Notes: generated by a model from the sequence alone, not told the origin. Shown: positions 16,678-25,907, counted from the stretch's first letter. The stretch is 64,000 bases of DNA from Homoserinimonas aerilata (GCF_006716125.1 NZ_VFOM01000003.1:106591-170590), one strand, 5' to 3'. Translations and numbers: made by a program.

Positions 16678-17772
16678 ATGGACATCGACGTTCAAGGACT
16701 CACCCTGAAGTACGGCGAAGCGACTGCCATCGACAACCTCGACCTCTCCGTCGCCGACGGCGAAGCGCTTGTGCTGCTCGGCCAGTCCGGCTGCGGCAAG
16801 ACGAGCACGATGCGCTGCATCGCCGGGCTCGAGGAGCCGTCGGCCGGAACCATCCGCATCGGCGGCGAAGCGGTGTTCGACAGCGCCCGCGGCGTGAGCA
16901 AGCCCCCGCACAAGCGCAACATCGGCATGGTCTTCCAGTCGTACGCGATCTGGCCGCACCTCAGCGTGTTCGAGAATGTCGCCTTCCCCCTCGTGATGGA
17001 GGGTGTGAAGAAGCCCGAGATCGCTCGGAGGGTCACGGATACGCTCGAACTGGTCGGCCTCGCCCATCTGGCCGAACGCGGGGCCAGCCTGCTCTCGGGC
17101 GGCCAGATGCAGCGTGTCGCGTTGGCTCGCAGCCTCGTCATGCAGCCCTCGGTTCTTCTCCTCGACGAGCCGCTCTCCAACCTTGACGCCAGACTGCGCG
17201 ATCGGCTGCGCATCGAACTGCGCGACCTGCAGCAGAGGCTCGGCCTCACCTCCATCTATGTCACCCACGACCAGCAGGAGGCGCTCGCGCTCGCCGACAA
17301 GATCGCGCTCATGCAGGGCGGTCGCATCGTGCAGATCGGCACGCCCGACGACATCTACAGTCGGCCCGTGAGCGCGTCCATCGCTGACTTCCTGGGCGTG
17401 GGCAACATCCTTCCGAGTAGCGTCGTCGACCCGAGCACGATCGCGGTCGATGGTCTCGACGGTCGCGTCGCCGTGGCATCCGTGCCCGGTACGAGCACGA
17501 CGGATGCGGGACTGCGGGCATGCGTGCGGGCCGAGGACATCGTGCTCGGCCCGGCGTCAGACTCCGGTGTCAACGTGTTCACCGGAACCGTGAACGTGGT
17601 CAGCTTCCAGGGGCCCACCGTGCACTACCTCATCTCTGCGGCAGGGGGAGCGCAGATCGCCGTACTCGCACCGAAAGCCACGGCATCCCACTACAGGGTC
17701 AATGACACCGTCACCTTCTCGATCGCCCCGGATGTCGTGCAGGTGCTCCCACAGGAGGTGATTGCGGCATGA
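16678..17772 (+). CDS. ABC transporter ATP-binding protein (FbpC/PotA type)
   Basis: 364-aa ATPase subunit. Walker A is GQSGCGKT (35-42), Q-loop GMVFQSYAIWPHLS, signature LSGGQMQR, Walker B VLLLDEP and H-loop VTHD; the last about 120 residues form the TOBE domain found in importers for iron, polyamines, sulfate and similar. It begins 2 nt after the aldolase gene and overlaps the permease by ATGA. With the next two genes it makes a complete importer, presumably for the substrate of this catabolic operon rather than iron; that specificity is inference. Confidence 0.95.
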   Translation: MDIDVQGLTLKYGEATAIDNLDLSVADGEALVLLGQSGCGKTSTMRCIAGLEEPSAGTIRIGGEAVFDSARGVSKPPHKRNIGMVFQSYAIWPHLSVFENVAFPLVMEGVKKPEIARRVTDTLELVGLAHLAERGASLLSGGQMQRVALARSLVMQPSVLLLDEPLSNLDARLRDRLRIELRDLQQRLGLTSIYVTHDQQEALALADKIALMQGGRIVQIGTPDDIYSRPVSASIADFLGVGNILPSSVVDPSTIAVDGLDGRVAVASVPGTSTTDAGLRACVRAEDIVLGPASDSGVNVFTGTVNVVSFQGPTVHYLISAAGGAQIAVLAPKATASHYRVNDTVTFSIAPDVVQVLPQEVIAA

Positions 17773-19610
17773 CGATGCAGCCCGACACCAGGGCGGTCGC
17801 CACCGCCCAGCACAAGAAGACGCACGGAGGGAAGCCGCGCGACGCCAGCACCGCGGCGGGGCGATCGCGCCGTACCCTGCGCAGACTGCCGGTGCCCATC
17901 GTGCTCTACGGCGTGCTCGCCGTGCTCATTCTGCTGCCGGTCGCCCTCGTGGTGCTCTCGGCGGTGACGTCGACGACACCCAGGCCCGGCAACATCAGCC
18001 TCGATGGTCTGACGCTGAGCAACTTCGGCTCCGTGTTCGCCGATGCTGGCGCGCGCACAGCCACCCTCAACTCGCTGGTGGTGGGAGTCGGTGCCTCGAT
18101 CCTCGCCCTTGCCATCGGAGGGTTCCTGGCATTCATCTCGGCACGCACGAATGTGCACATGAGGCGCTTCCTGTATCTGGTGGGACTCATCCCGATGTTC
18201 CTGCCGTCATACGTGGGTGCGCTCGCGTGGGCGATCCTGGGCGCACCCAACGCGGGGCTGCTCAATGTGATTCTGCGGGACATCGGCATCCCGGGGTTCG
18301 TCGACGTCTACAACATCGTCGGGCTCATCTTCGTGCTGGGCATCTACTACGCCCCCTACGCGTTCCTCCTCATCCACAGCTCCTTCAGCCTCATGAATCC
18401 GGATCTGGAGGAGGCCGCGTCCGTGCACGGAGCACCCGTGTCGAGGGTGCTGCGCAGGGTGACGTTCCCGTTGGCGACCCCCGCCATTCTCGGATCCGCC
18501 ATCCTGATCTTCACACTCACCATCGAGAACTTCCCTGTGTCACAGATCATCGGTGCTGCGGGCGGGCTTGACACGCTCCCGACCTTCATCTGGCGTCTCA
18601 TGAACAGCACCCCATCGCGGGGCAACGAGGCGGCGGCAGTCGCCATCGCGCTCGTCATCACGGTGCTCATCGCGACGCTGGTGCAGCGCAGGATTCTGGC
18701 GAAGCGCAACTTCACCACCGTCTCCGGCAAGGGCGTGAAGCCGCGCCGTATCAACCTGGGCCGTGGCCGTGTTCCTGCGCTCATCGTCGGGCTCGTCTAC
18801 TTCGTGCTCTCGGCGGTGCTGCCACTGCTTGCACTGCTCGTCGTTGCACTCCACGACTCTCCCTACATCTCGACGTTCACCAATGCATTCGAGCCGGGTG
18901 TCTGGACGATCGACGCATTCGCAGATGCGGTGTCCAGCGCCACGGTGCAGAAGGCCACCGTGAACAGCGTTGTTGTCGGCATCGGAACCGCCATCGCGGG
19001 AACCCTTCTCGCGTTCATCGTGGCGTACGTCGTGAACCGCACCAAGCTGCCCGGTCGCTCAGGCCTGGAGTACATCTCCATGCTGCCCCTCGCCGTGCCG
19101 GCGATCGTGCTCGGCCTCGGTCTCATGTGGACCTGGTTGCTGCTGCCGATCCCCATCTACGGCACCCTCGTCATCATGATCGTCGCATTCACGGCGGCGC
19201 AGATGCCGCAGGGGTTCCGGGGCATCGCAGGGTCGATCCTCCAGGTCGACAAGGATCTCGAAGACAGCGCTGTCATGCACGGTGCGTCCAGGGCACGAGC
19301 CGTCACGCGCATCACTCTGCCGCTCATGAGGGTCGGCATCACGTCGACCTTCCTGCTGCTGCTCATGCTGGCGATGCGAGAGCTCACCGTGCCGCTGTTC
19401 CTCTTCACGACCAACACGCGTCTGCTCTCCATCGTCATCTTCGACAACTTCGAGAACGGGGTCCTTCAGAGTTCGGCGGCGATCAGCCTGCTGTACTGCG
19501 TCGTGATCTTCGCACTCGCCGCACTTGCTCAGCGATACGGCGCCAAAGAAGGCGCCTCAGGCTCACCGTCGATCGCCAAGCAAACCAAGAAAAAGAGAGG
19601 TACAGCATGA
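17769..19610 (+). CDS. ABC transporter permease, fused two-domain (FbpB type)
   Basis: 613-aa inner-membrane protein made of two homologous permease halves, so a single chain can form the whole channel. EAA loops are EEAASVHGAPVSRVLRRVTF (about residue 217) in the first half and EDSAVMHGASRARAVTRITL (about residue 498) in the second. A basic cytoplasmic leader of about 40 residues precedes the first membrane helix. This architecture is typical of Fe3+/thiamine/2-aminoethylphosphonate-type importers. The start overlaps the ATPase stop and the end overlaps the binding-protein start. Confidence 0.94.
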   Translation: MTMQPDTRAVATAQHKKTHGGKPRDASTAAGRSRRTLRRLPVPIVLYGVLAVLILLPVALVVLSAVTSTTPRPGNISLDGLTLSNFGSVFADAGARTATLNSLVVGVGASILALAIGGFLAFISARTNVHMRRFLYLVGLIPMFLPSYVGALAWAILGAPNAGLLNVILRDIGIPGFVDVYNIVGLIFVLGIYYAPYAFLLIHSSFSLMNPDLEEAASVHGAPVSRVLRRVTFPLATPAILGSAILIFTLTIENFPVSQIIGAAGGLDTLPTFIWRLMNSTPSRGNEAAAVAIALVITVLIATLVQRRILAKRNFTTVSGKGVKPRRINLGRGRVPALIVGLVYFVLSAVLPLLALLVVALHDSPYISTFTNAFEPGVWTIDAFADAVSSATVQKATVNSVVVGIGTAIAGTLLAFIVAYVVNRTKLPGRSGLEYISMLPLAVPAIVLGLGLMWTWLLLPIPIYGTLVIMIVAFTAAQMPQGFRGIAGSILQVDKDLEDSAVMHGASRARAVTRITLPLMRVGITSTFLLLLMLAMRELTVPLFLFTTNTRLLSIVIFDNFENGVLQSSAAISLLYCVVIFALAALAQRYGAKEGASGSPSIAKQTKKKRGTA

Positions 19611-20707
19611 TTACCAAGAAATGCGCTGCAGCCGGGCTCGGCCTCATCATGGCCACGGCTCTTCTTGCCGGATGCTCCGCCGACGCTCCGGCAGGTCCCG
19701 CGGTCGAGGAAGGGGAAGGGCTCGTAATCGACGGAGAGCTCATCGCCGACGCCGATCTGTTCGCGGCGGCACAGGAGGAGGGATCGTTCGTCTTCTACAC
19801 GGGAGCCAGCGAGCAGTCGGAGACCGTGCTTGCCGAGCGGTTCACCAAGGACACCGGCGTCCAGGTGGAGATCGTGCGACTCGCTCCGAACCGTCTCACG
19901 GAACGAATCCTGAGCGAGCAGGGTGCCGGACAGCTCGGTGCCGACGTCATCCGAATCTCGGGCGAGGACCTCACGCTGGCGGTCGCCGATTCCGGGGCCT
20001 TCACTCCTTATGACGTCCCCGAGGAGTATGTGCTTCCTGAGGGCACCAAGATCGATGGCGGTGCCTACTACCGCAGCTTCGACAGGGTCTACACGGTCGT
20101 CTACAACAACCAACTCGTCGACGAGGCTGACGCCCCCGAGAGCTGGGAGGACATGCTTGACGACAAGTTTGCCGGCAAGTTGGGAATCACCCAGGTCGCA
20201 GCGGGTGGAAGCACAGCAGCCCTCACCCGCTTCCAGCTGGACGAGCTCGGTGAGGACTACCTGCGCGACTTCGCGGCAATGAACCCGCGTATCTTCGACT
20301 CGGCGGGTGCGCTTTCCGATGCTCTTGCCCGGGGTGAGATCAGTGTCGGCTCGCTCCCCATCGCCACGGCCTACGGTGCCAAGGTGGAGGGTGCTCCGCT
20401 CACGATCGTGACTCCCGAGGAGGGCGCTGCGGCGTTCAGCTACTACCTCGGTGTCACCGAGAACGCGGCGAACACGGCAGCGGCACAGCTGTTCGTGAAC
20501 TGGTCGATGTCGAGAGCCGGCCAGACGGCCTCGGGTGAGGGCGGGGACTACCCCGTCCGCGAGGACATCCCGGCTCCGCGTGCGGGTGACCAGGAGCTTC
20601 CGGCCGTCGACAGCGGATTCCTCTTCCGCTACGACGCCGAGGAGACCCTGGCGCACGTCGAAGAGGACGCCGCGCTGTGGCGAGAGATCTTCGGTTACAC
20701 CGGATAA
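19607..20707 (+). CDS. Lipoprotein substrate-binding protein of the ABC importer (family 1)
   Basis: 366-aa extracellular solute-binding protein. A lipoprotein signal is clear: MITKK, hydrophobic core, lipobox LLAGC with Cys23 as lipidation site. The mature part has the periplasmic-binding fold of the Fe3+/2-AEP group (FVFYTGASEQSETVLAERFT, YNNQLVDEADAPESWEDML). The ATG at 19607 overlaps the permease stop by 4 nt. The iron-ligating Tyr pair of FbpA proteins is not obvious, which agrees with an organic ligand. A strong hairpin follows at 20732-20768. Confidence 0.93.
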   Translation: MITKKCAAAGLGLIMATALLAGCSADAPAGPAVEEGEGLVIDGELIADADLFAAAQEEGSFVFYTGASEQSETVLAERFTKDTGVQVEIVRLAPNRLTERILSEQGAGQLGADVIRISGEDLTLAVADSGAFTPYDVPEEYVLPEGTKIDGGAYYRSFDRVYTVVYNNQLVDEADAPESWEDMLDDKFAGKLGITQVAAGGSTAALTRFQLDELGEDYLRDFAAMNPRIFDSAGALSDALARGEISVGSLPIATAYGAKVEGAPLTIVTPEEGAAAFSYYLGVTENAANTAAAQLFVNWSMSRAGQTASGEGGDYPVREDIPAPRAGDQELPAVDSGFLFRYDAEETLAHVEEDAALWREIFGYTG

Positions 20708-20731
20708 TCGACTGAACGACTGCCATATGCT

Positions 20732-20768
20732 CATTCGGTGTCGGCGCCCGCTGTGCCGGCACCGAATG
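20732..20768 (+). terminator. Hairpin after the importer genes
   Basis: CATTCGGTG (20732-20740) pairs exactly with CACCGAATG (20760-20768), extended by CGGC/GCCG. It lies 25 nt after the binding-protein stop and before the GntR gene. There is no T-run, so it may attenuate rather than end transcription. Confidence 0.6.
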
Positions 20769-20826
20769 GGCAAGCCAACCGCAATCGGCGCGATGACCTC
20801 GCGACCACAAGGAAACTGGGGCTCCG

Positions 20827-21489
20827 ATGACCACCTCCGAACTCACCAGTGCTGCCATTGCAGCTCTCATTCGTCAAGCCATACTCGACGGCGAGTTCGT
20901 GCCCAACCAGCGTCTTGTCGAGGCCGATCTGTGCGAGTTGTACTCGGCGAGCCGGGCGAATGTTCGCGGTGCGCTCGTCGACCTGGCCAATGAGGGGCTC
21001 GTGGAGAGGCTCCAGAACCGCGGGGCACGGGTCAGGGCGGTCTCCCTCGCCGAGGCGATCGAGATCTCCGAGGTGCGAATGGTGCTCGAGGGCCTCTGCG
21101 CCTACAAGGCCGCCGAACGGGTCACGCCGGAGGAGGAGGCAGAGCTGCACGAGATCGGCAAAGCCATGAAGGATGCCGTCGCAAGCGGTGACCTCCTCAC
21201 CTACTCGACAAGCAACAAGCTTCTCCACGCACGGGTCGGCGAGATCAGCCGACAGACGACAGCGAACCAGATCATCCAGCGGGTGCGGGCGCAGATTGTA
21301 CGTCACCAGTATCGCCTGGCGATGCATCCGGGTCGCCCCGCCGTTTCTCTCCCCGAGCACCTCGAGATCATCGAGGCCATCTGCGCGCATGATCCTGATG
21401 CTGCGGAGGCGGCGGTCCGCCGGCACATGCGCAGCGTCATCGAGACGCTGCAATCCACGGCCCGGCGCGTCGAAGGAGACGGAGCATGA
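20827..21489 (+). CDS. GntR family regulator, FCD subfamily
   Basis: 220-aa transcription factor. The winged helix (IRQAILDGEFVPNQRLVEAD, LYSASRANVRGALVDL) is followed by an FCD domain with the usual His/Asp-rich ligand pocket (STSNKLLHARVGEISRQ, PEHLEIIEAI). It overlaps the tautomerase gene by ATGA. It is the best candidate regulator of the plus-strand operon, and a GntR-like box sits in the divergent promoter region at 14414-14423. The effector is probably a pathway carboxylate; this is inferred from family behaviour. Confidence 0.93.
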   Translation: MTTSELTSAAIAALIRQAILDGEFVPNQRLVEADLCELYSASRANVRGALVDLANEGLVERLQNRGARVRAVSLAEAIEISEVRMVLEGLCAYKAAERVTPEEEAELHEIGKAMKDAVASGDLLTYSTSNKLLHARVGEISRQTTANQIIQRVRAQIVRHQYRLAMHPGRPAVSLPEHLEIIEAICAHDPDAAEAAVRRHMRSVIETLQSTARRVEGDGA

Positions 21490-22556
21490 ACACGGAGATC
21501 GACGGCATCCCCTGCATGCTCATGCGCGGCGGCACCTCCAAAGGCGCCTACTTTCTGGCGGAGGATCTGCCGGGCGATCGCGCCGAGCGCGACGACCTCC
21601 TGCTGCGCATCATGGGCTCGCCCGATGCGCGCCAGATCGACGGAATCGGCGGCGCCCACCCGCTCACCAGCAAGGTCGGGGTCGTCTCACGGTCGAGCAT
21701 CCCGGGCGTCGACGTCGACTATCTCTTCCTGCAGGTCTATGTCGATGAGGCGATCGTCTCCGACCAGCAGAACTGCGGCAACATCCTGGCGGGAATCGGC
21801 CCCTTCGCGATTGAACGAGGGCTCGTTCCGCTGCAGGGCGAGACCACACGGGTGTCGATCGCCATGGTCAACACCGACGGGCGCGCCGTCGCGACGGTGC
21901 AGACCCCGGATGGCCGGGTCGAGTATGCGGGCGACGTCGAGATCGCCGGCGTGCCGGGAGGGGCCGCCCCGGTCATCCTCGACTTCGAGAGTGCGGAGGA
22001 CACCGGCTCGGTGCTGCTGCCCACCGGCAACACAGTCGACATGGTCGACGGGGTTGAGGTCAGCTGCGTCGACAACGGCATGCCGGTCGTCGTCATGCGT
22101 GCCTCCGACCTGGGCATAACGGGCAGGGAGACCCCCGTCGAGCTGGAGGAGAACGCGCCCCTGCGCGAGAAGCTCGAACGCATCCGCCTTCTTGCGGGCG
22201 AACTCATGGGCCTCGGTGACGTCACTGACACGAGCGTTCCCAAGATGTCAATGCTGTCGGCGCCGGTGAACGGCGGCTCCATCGCGACGCGCACCTTCAT
22301 TCCGCACCGCTGCCACACCTCCATCGGTGTACTGGGTGCGGCGAGCGTGGCGGTCGCGTGCGCGATCGAGGGCACGCCAGCCAACAGCCTCGTCGCGCCT
22401 GAGCAGTCCGGCGCACGCTACCGGGTCGAGCATCCGACCGGCCATCTCGATGTCGAAATTGACCTTGACCCCGGCGAGAGGCTTCGGGTGAGTCGCACGG
22501 GCGTCGTGCGTACTGCACGCAAGCTCTTCGACGGGCGGGTGTTCCCGAGGGCATGA
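21486..22556 (+). CDS. galD: PrpF family isomerase, 4-oxalomesaconate tautomerase (GalD) type
   Basis: 356-aa PrpF-family protein with a diaminopimelate epimerase-like fold, catalysing C=C migration in unsaturated tricarboxylates. Conserved segments are LMRGGTSKGAYFL, GIGGAHPLTSKVGVVS (Lys63) and SDQQNCGNILAGIGPFAIE (Cys97), the latter two carrying the acid/base pair. The pattern fits GalD, which converts the keto to the enol tautomer of 4-oxalomesaconate, better than methylaconitate isomerase, and the GalB/GalC neighbours support it. Start ATGA-coupled to GntR. Confidence 0.86.
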   Translation: MNTEIDGIPCMLMRGGTSKGAYFLAEDLPGDRAERDDLLLRIMGSPDARQIDGIGGAHPLTSKVGVVSRSSIPGVDVDYLFLQVYVDEAIVSDQQNCGNILAGIGPFAIERGLVPLQGETTRVSIAMVNTDGRAVATVQTPDGRVEYAGDVEIAGVPGGAAPVILDFESAEDTGSVLLPTGNTVDMVDGVEVSCVDNGMPVVVMRASDLGITGRETPVELEENAPLREKLERIRLLAGELMGLGDVTDTSVPKMSMLSAPVNGGSIATRTFIPHRCHTSIGVLGAASVAVACAIEGTPANSLVAPEQSGARYRVEHPTGHLDVEIDLDPGERLRVSRTGVVRTARKLFDGRVFPRA

Positions 22557-22599
22557 CGTTCTCCTCCGCAGCCGAGACCCTGCGCACCCCATCCGTGGC

Positions 22600-23817
22600 G
22601 TGCCCGCGGTGACGCGCATGTCGGCCGGGCGCAGGCGCATCACCATGGTGCTCGTGCATGCTGCGATCGTGCAGGTGCTCACCTTCGCGGTGCGCCCCAA
22701 CCTCTCCTATGCTGTGCTCGACGGGGGAGGGTCGGCGGCGCTCCTCGGAATCATCGCCGCAGCCTTCGCCATCCCCGCTCTGCTGATGGCACTCCCGGCA
22801 GGCCACGCCGTCGACCGTATCGGGGAGCGGCCGGCGCTCGTGCTCGGCTCTGCCGCGATCGTCGTCGCCTGCATCATCGCGGCCCTCGCGGGCGACTCCT
22901 TCGTGATGCTGGTGATCGCCACGATCATCCTCGGATGCGGCCACCTGATGTCTGTCGTCGGCGATCAGGCGATGATGGCGAACGCCCCCGGAGACCGCGG
23001 CCTCGACTCTCGCTTCGGGCTGTACGCCTTCGCGGCATCCATCGGGCAGGTTGTCGGCCCTCTCCTGCTGACACTGCCGGGTGGAACGCGAGAGACGCCG
23101 CCCGTACAGCTCATCTTCATCGTCTGTACGGGCATCGCCGTCGTGCTGCTCGTGCTCTCATCGCTGATGGGGAGCACGAGGCGGCATGCTCCTGGGGTGA
23201 GGGTCGGAATGCGCAGCACTGCGGTGGGTCTGCTCAGGATGCCCGGAATCCCGCAGGCGATGATCGCCAGTGCAATCGTGCTCGCCTCCGTCGACCTGTT
23301 CCTCGCCTATGTGCCCGCGCTGGGGCATGAGCGCGGATTCACTGCGGAGATCGTGAGCCTCATGCTCGTGGTGCGTTCGCTCATGTCGATGTTCTCGAGG
23401 CTGTTCCTGAGCCAACTCATAGCCCTCGTCGGCAGGCGGGCGCTCCTCGTGAGCACCGTGCTCATCTCCGCGGTGATGCTCGGCTGCATGATCCTGCCGC
23501 TGCCGGTCGTGCTGTTCCTGGTGCTCTCCGCTGTCTACGGTTTCGCCGTCGGCACCTGCCAGCCGATCACAATGGCATGGATTTCGGAGCTCGCACCGCC
23601 CGGTTCTCGCGGCCTTGCGATGTCGTTGAGGGTGGCGAGCAACCGTGTCGGCCAGACAGCGCTGCCGGCCGTGTTCGGCACCTTCGCGGTGGCGACCGGC
23701 TCGGGCGGGGTGCTCGCGGTCACGGGTGTGGCGCTCCTCGGGGCGGCATGGGCGGCTGCCTCGCTCGTGAACCGCTCAACTGGTGGTGAGGCGGAGCCCA
23801 GTCTTCCTGAGGGGTGA
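22600..23817 (+). CDS. Major facilitator superfamily transporter
   Basis: About 400-aa MFS permease with twelve predicted membrane helices. The loop between helices 2 and 3 reads LPAGHAVDRIGERPA, the MFS motif A position. GTG codons at 22600 and 22609 and an ATG at 22618 are all possible starts and none has a clear ribosome-binding site; 22600 is taken as the longest. It lies 43 nt after the tautomerase gene and is probably the last gene of the operon. It may import the pathway substrate or export an intermediate. Confidence 0.88.
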   Translation: MPAVTRMSAGRRRITMVLVHAAIVQVLTFAVRPNLSYAVLDGGGSAALLGIIAAAFAIPALLMALPAGHAVDRIGERPALVLGSAAIVVACIIAALAGDSFVMLVIATIILGCGHLMSVVGDQAMMANAPGDRGLDSRFGLYAFAASIGQVVGPLLLTLPGGTRETPPVQLIFIVCTGIAVVLLVLSSLMGSTRRHAPGVRVGMRSTAVGLLRMPGIPQAMIASAIVLASVDLFLAYVPALGHERGFTAEIVSLMLVVRSLMSMFSRLFLSQLIALVGRRALLVSTVLISAVMLGCMILPLPVVLFLVLSAVYGFAVGTCQPITMAWISELAPPGSRGLAMSLRVASNRVGQTALPAVFGTFAVATGSGGVLAVTGVALLGAAWAAASLVNRSTGGEAEPSLPEG

Positions 23818-23879
23818 TTCTGCGAGCCCGGCGGGTGACCGGGTAGCCGGTGTCGCGCGCATGAGGGAGAGTTGATGTC

Positions 23880-25907
23880 ATGAGACGAAGCCCACACCAC
23901 GACGGTTCGCCCCTGTACGTGTCGACGCCCACGCCGGCCCTCGGCGACACGGTCGAGGTGCGCGTGCGGGTGCCGCACGACTTCGGTGCGGTCGCCGTCT
24001 CCACCCGGTCGAATCCGAACCGTGAGCCTCGCTTCAGTGAGGCATCCGTTGTACACTCTGACGATGTCTGGGACTGGTGGCAGGCATCCGTCGTCGTCGA
24101 GAACCCGGCGCACGGCTACCGGTTTCTGTTCGAGTTGGCGGATGGTTCGCAGCGGTGGCTGAATGCGACCGGCCTGCACGAGATTGAGACGCTCGACGCC
24201 GAAGATTTCACCCTGGTGGGGGTGTCGCAGCCGGGGTTCGGCGCCCCCGCGTGGGCCCGGTCGAGTGTCATGTATCAGGTGTTCCCGGACCGTTTCGCAC
24301 GGTCGGAGGGTGCGGATGCGCGCCCCACGCCAGATTGGGCGATCGCCGCATCCTGGGGTGACCCGGTTGACACCGAGCCGCCCGGAAGGTCCCAACAGTT
24401 TTACGGCGGCGACTTGGACGGGGTCACTGAGCACCTCGACCACTTGGCCGACCTCGGGGTGACGCTGATCTACCTGACACCGTTTTTTCCGGCCCGCTCC
24501 AACCACCGCTACGACTCGACGTCTTTCGATGAGGTTGACCCGCTGCTCGGCGGCGATGACGCACTGGTTCGGCTGGTTGAGGCGGCGCACGGGCGGGGGA
24601 TGCGGGTCATCGGTGACCTCACCAGCAACCATTCCGGCGACGGCCACGAATGGTTTGTGGCGGCGCGTGAGCATCCGGATGCCCCGGAGCGTGACTTCTA
24701 TTACTGGCATGCGCCCTCGGATGAGGCGGAAACTCCGGAGGGCGCTGTGGCCGAACGGCTCGATGGGGAACCGGCACACGACTACGAGTCGTGGTTGGGG
24801 GTGCCCAGTCTGCCCAAGTTCAACTGGAACTCGGCCGAGTTGCGGCGACGGTTCATTGAGGGGCCCGATTCGGTTGTGGCGCGTTGGCTGAAGCCGCCGT
24901 TCTCGCTCGACGGGTGGCGCATCGATGTGGCGAACATGACGGGACGGCTGCTGGCGGAGGATCTGAACGCGCAGGTGCGGCAGACAATTCGTCGCACCAT
25001 GGTGGAGGTCAACCCGGACACGATCCTGTTGGGGGAGTCGACCAACGACGCGTCGAGTGACTTTCGTGGGGATGCCTGGCATGGGGCGATGACGTACGCG
25101 AACTTCACCCGCCCGCTGTGGGGGTGGTTGTCGGTGCCGGGGAGCACTGCTGGTGGCGGTATCGGGTTCGCGCGTCACCGCATCCCGGCTCTCACGGGTC
25201 ACCAGTTTGTGGAGGCGCATACGCGTTTTGCGGCCGGGTTCCCGTGGCAGGTGCGGCTGGCGAACATGAACGCGCTCGACACGCACGACACCCCGCGGTT
25301 CCTCACCTCGGCGCTGCCTGGCACGGTGCCGTTCGCGCTGGGGCTGAGCGTGACGATGCCCGGAATCCCCGTCATCTTCGCCGGCGACGAGTTCGGCCTC
25401 ATCGGGGTTGACGGCGAGCACTCGCGCACGCCGCTGCCGTGGGGCGAGCTCGCTTCCGCTGGTCGAGGTGTCGCCGCCCCGCCCCTTTCCGCTGGTCGAG
25501 GTGTCGCCGCCTCACCCCCTTCCGCTGGTCGAGGTGTCGCCGCCTCACCCCTTTCCGCTGGTCGAGGTGTCGCCGTCTACGGCGACAGTCTCGAGACCAC
25601 GACCCCCGCCGAAACCGTCGCCCTCTATTCGGCTCTCATCCGTCTCCGCCGCGAGCATCCGGCGCTGAACGATGGCGGTTTCCGTTGGCTGCATGTCGGC
25701 GATGACGTGCTCGCGTTTGTGCGTGAGGCCGCGGAGGAGTCGGTGTTGGTGGTGGCCGCGCGTGCGGCGTTCTCTGTGCAGATGGAGGGTATGGCGGATG
25801 CGGTGCCGCTGTTCGGCGACGCGGCCGTCGACGGTGCCCTGATCAGTGGCGACGGCCCGACCTTTGCGGCGTGGGCCTTGCCGGGCCTGGGGCTCCCGCC
25901 GCTCTGA
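23880..25907 (+). CDS. Glycoside hydrolase family 13 (neopullulanase/maltogenic amylase-like)
   Basis: 675-aa alpha-glucan-active enzyme. An N-terminal beta-sandwich (about 1-120) precedes the catalytic barrel (VMYQVFPDRFARS). Conserved region I is DLTSNHSGDGHEW; the nucleophile is Asp349 (DGWRIDVAN), the acid/base Glu386 (LLGESTND) and the third Asp470 (DTHDTPR). GEHSRTPLPWGE normally runs into the C-terminal domain, but here about 44 residues encoded by 33-bp repeats (25454-25597) intervene before AETVALYSALIRLRREHPAL. The reading frame is kept, so the enzyme may still be active. GGGAGA precedes the ATG. Confidence 0.93.
   Translation: MRRSPHHDGSPLYVSTPTPALGDTVEVRVRVPHDFGAVAVSTRSNPNREPRFSEASVVHSDDVWDWWQASVVVENPAHGYRFLFELADGSQRWLNATGLHEIETLDAEDFTLVGVSQPGFGAPAWARSSVMYQVFPDRFARSEGADARPTPDWAIAASWGDPVDTEPPGRSQQFYGGDLDGVTEHLDHLADLGVTLIYLTPFFPARSNHRYDSTSFDEVDPLLGGDDALVRLVEAAHGRGMRVIGDLTSNHSGDGHEWFVAAREHPDAPERDFYYWHAPSDEAETPEGAVAERLDGEPAHDYESWLGVPSLPKFNWNSAELRRRFIEGPDSVVARWLKPPFSLDGWRIDVANMTGRLLAEDLNAQVRQTIRRTMVEVNPDTILLGESTNDASSDFRGDAWHGAMTYANFTRPLWGWLSVPGSTAGGGIGFARHRIPALTGHQFVEAHTRFAAGFPWQVRLANMNALDTHDTPRFLTSALPGTVPFALGLSVTMPGIPVIFAGDEFGLIGVDGEHSRTPLPWGELASAGRGVAAPPLSAGRGVAASPPSAGRGVAASPLSAGRGVAVYGDSLETTTPAETVALYSALIRLRREHPALNDGGFRWLHVGDDVLAFVREAAEESVLVVAARAAFSVQMEGMADAVPLFGDAAVDGALISGDGPTFAAWALPGLGLPPL
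25454..25597 (+). repeat. In-frame tandem 33-bp REP-type repeat inside the GH13 gene
   Basis: Four units start at 25454, 25487, 25520 and 25553, each beginning TTCCGCTGGTCGAGGTGTCG and coding SAGRGVAA-type peptides of 11 residues. The last unit runs into an inverted copy, so GGTCGAGGTGTCGCCG and CGGCGACAGTCTCGAGACC face each other. The same element family occurs between genes at 58314-58431 and in the aquaporin gene at 57536-57586. Confidence 0.92.

Noticed and set aside
16678-20707. Iron(III) ABC importer
   Set aside because: The subunits resemble the Fbp group, but the genes are translationally coupled to hydratase and aldolase genes and no iron box or clear iron-ligand Tyr pair was seen; left as an importer of unknown organic substrate.
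22553-22612. Small ORF starting at the ATG overlapping the tautomerase stop
   Set aside because: It ends after 19 codons and is out of frame with the MFS gene; no sign that it is a gene.
23535-25421. 628-codon minus-strand frame over the GH13 gene
   Set aside because: Arg/Pro/His-rich with no recognisable domain, while the plus strand has all GH13 catalytic residues.
25454-25597. CRISPR array
   Set aside because: The 33-bp units are contiguous with no unique spacers and lie inside a reading frame; no cas genes are present.
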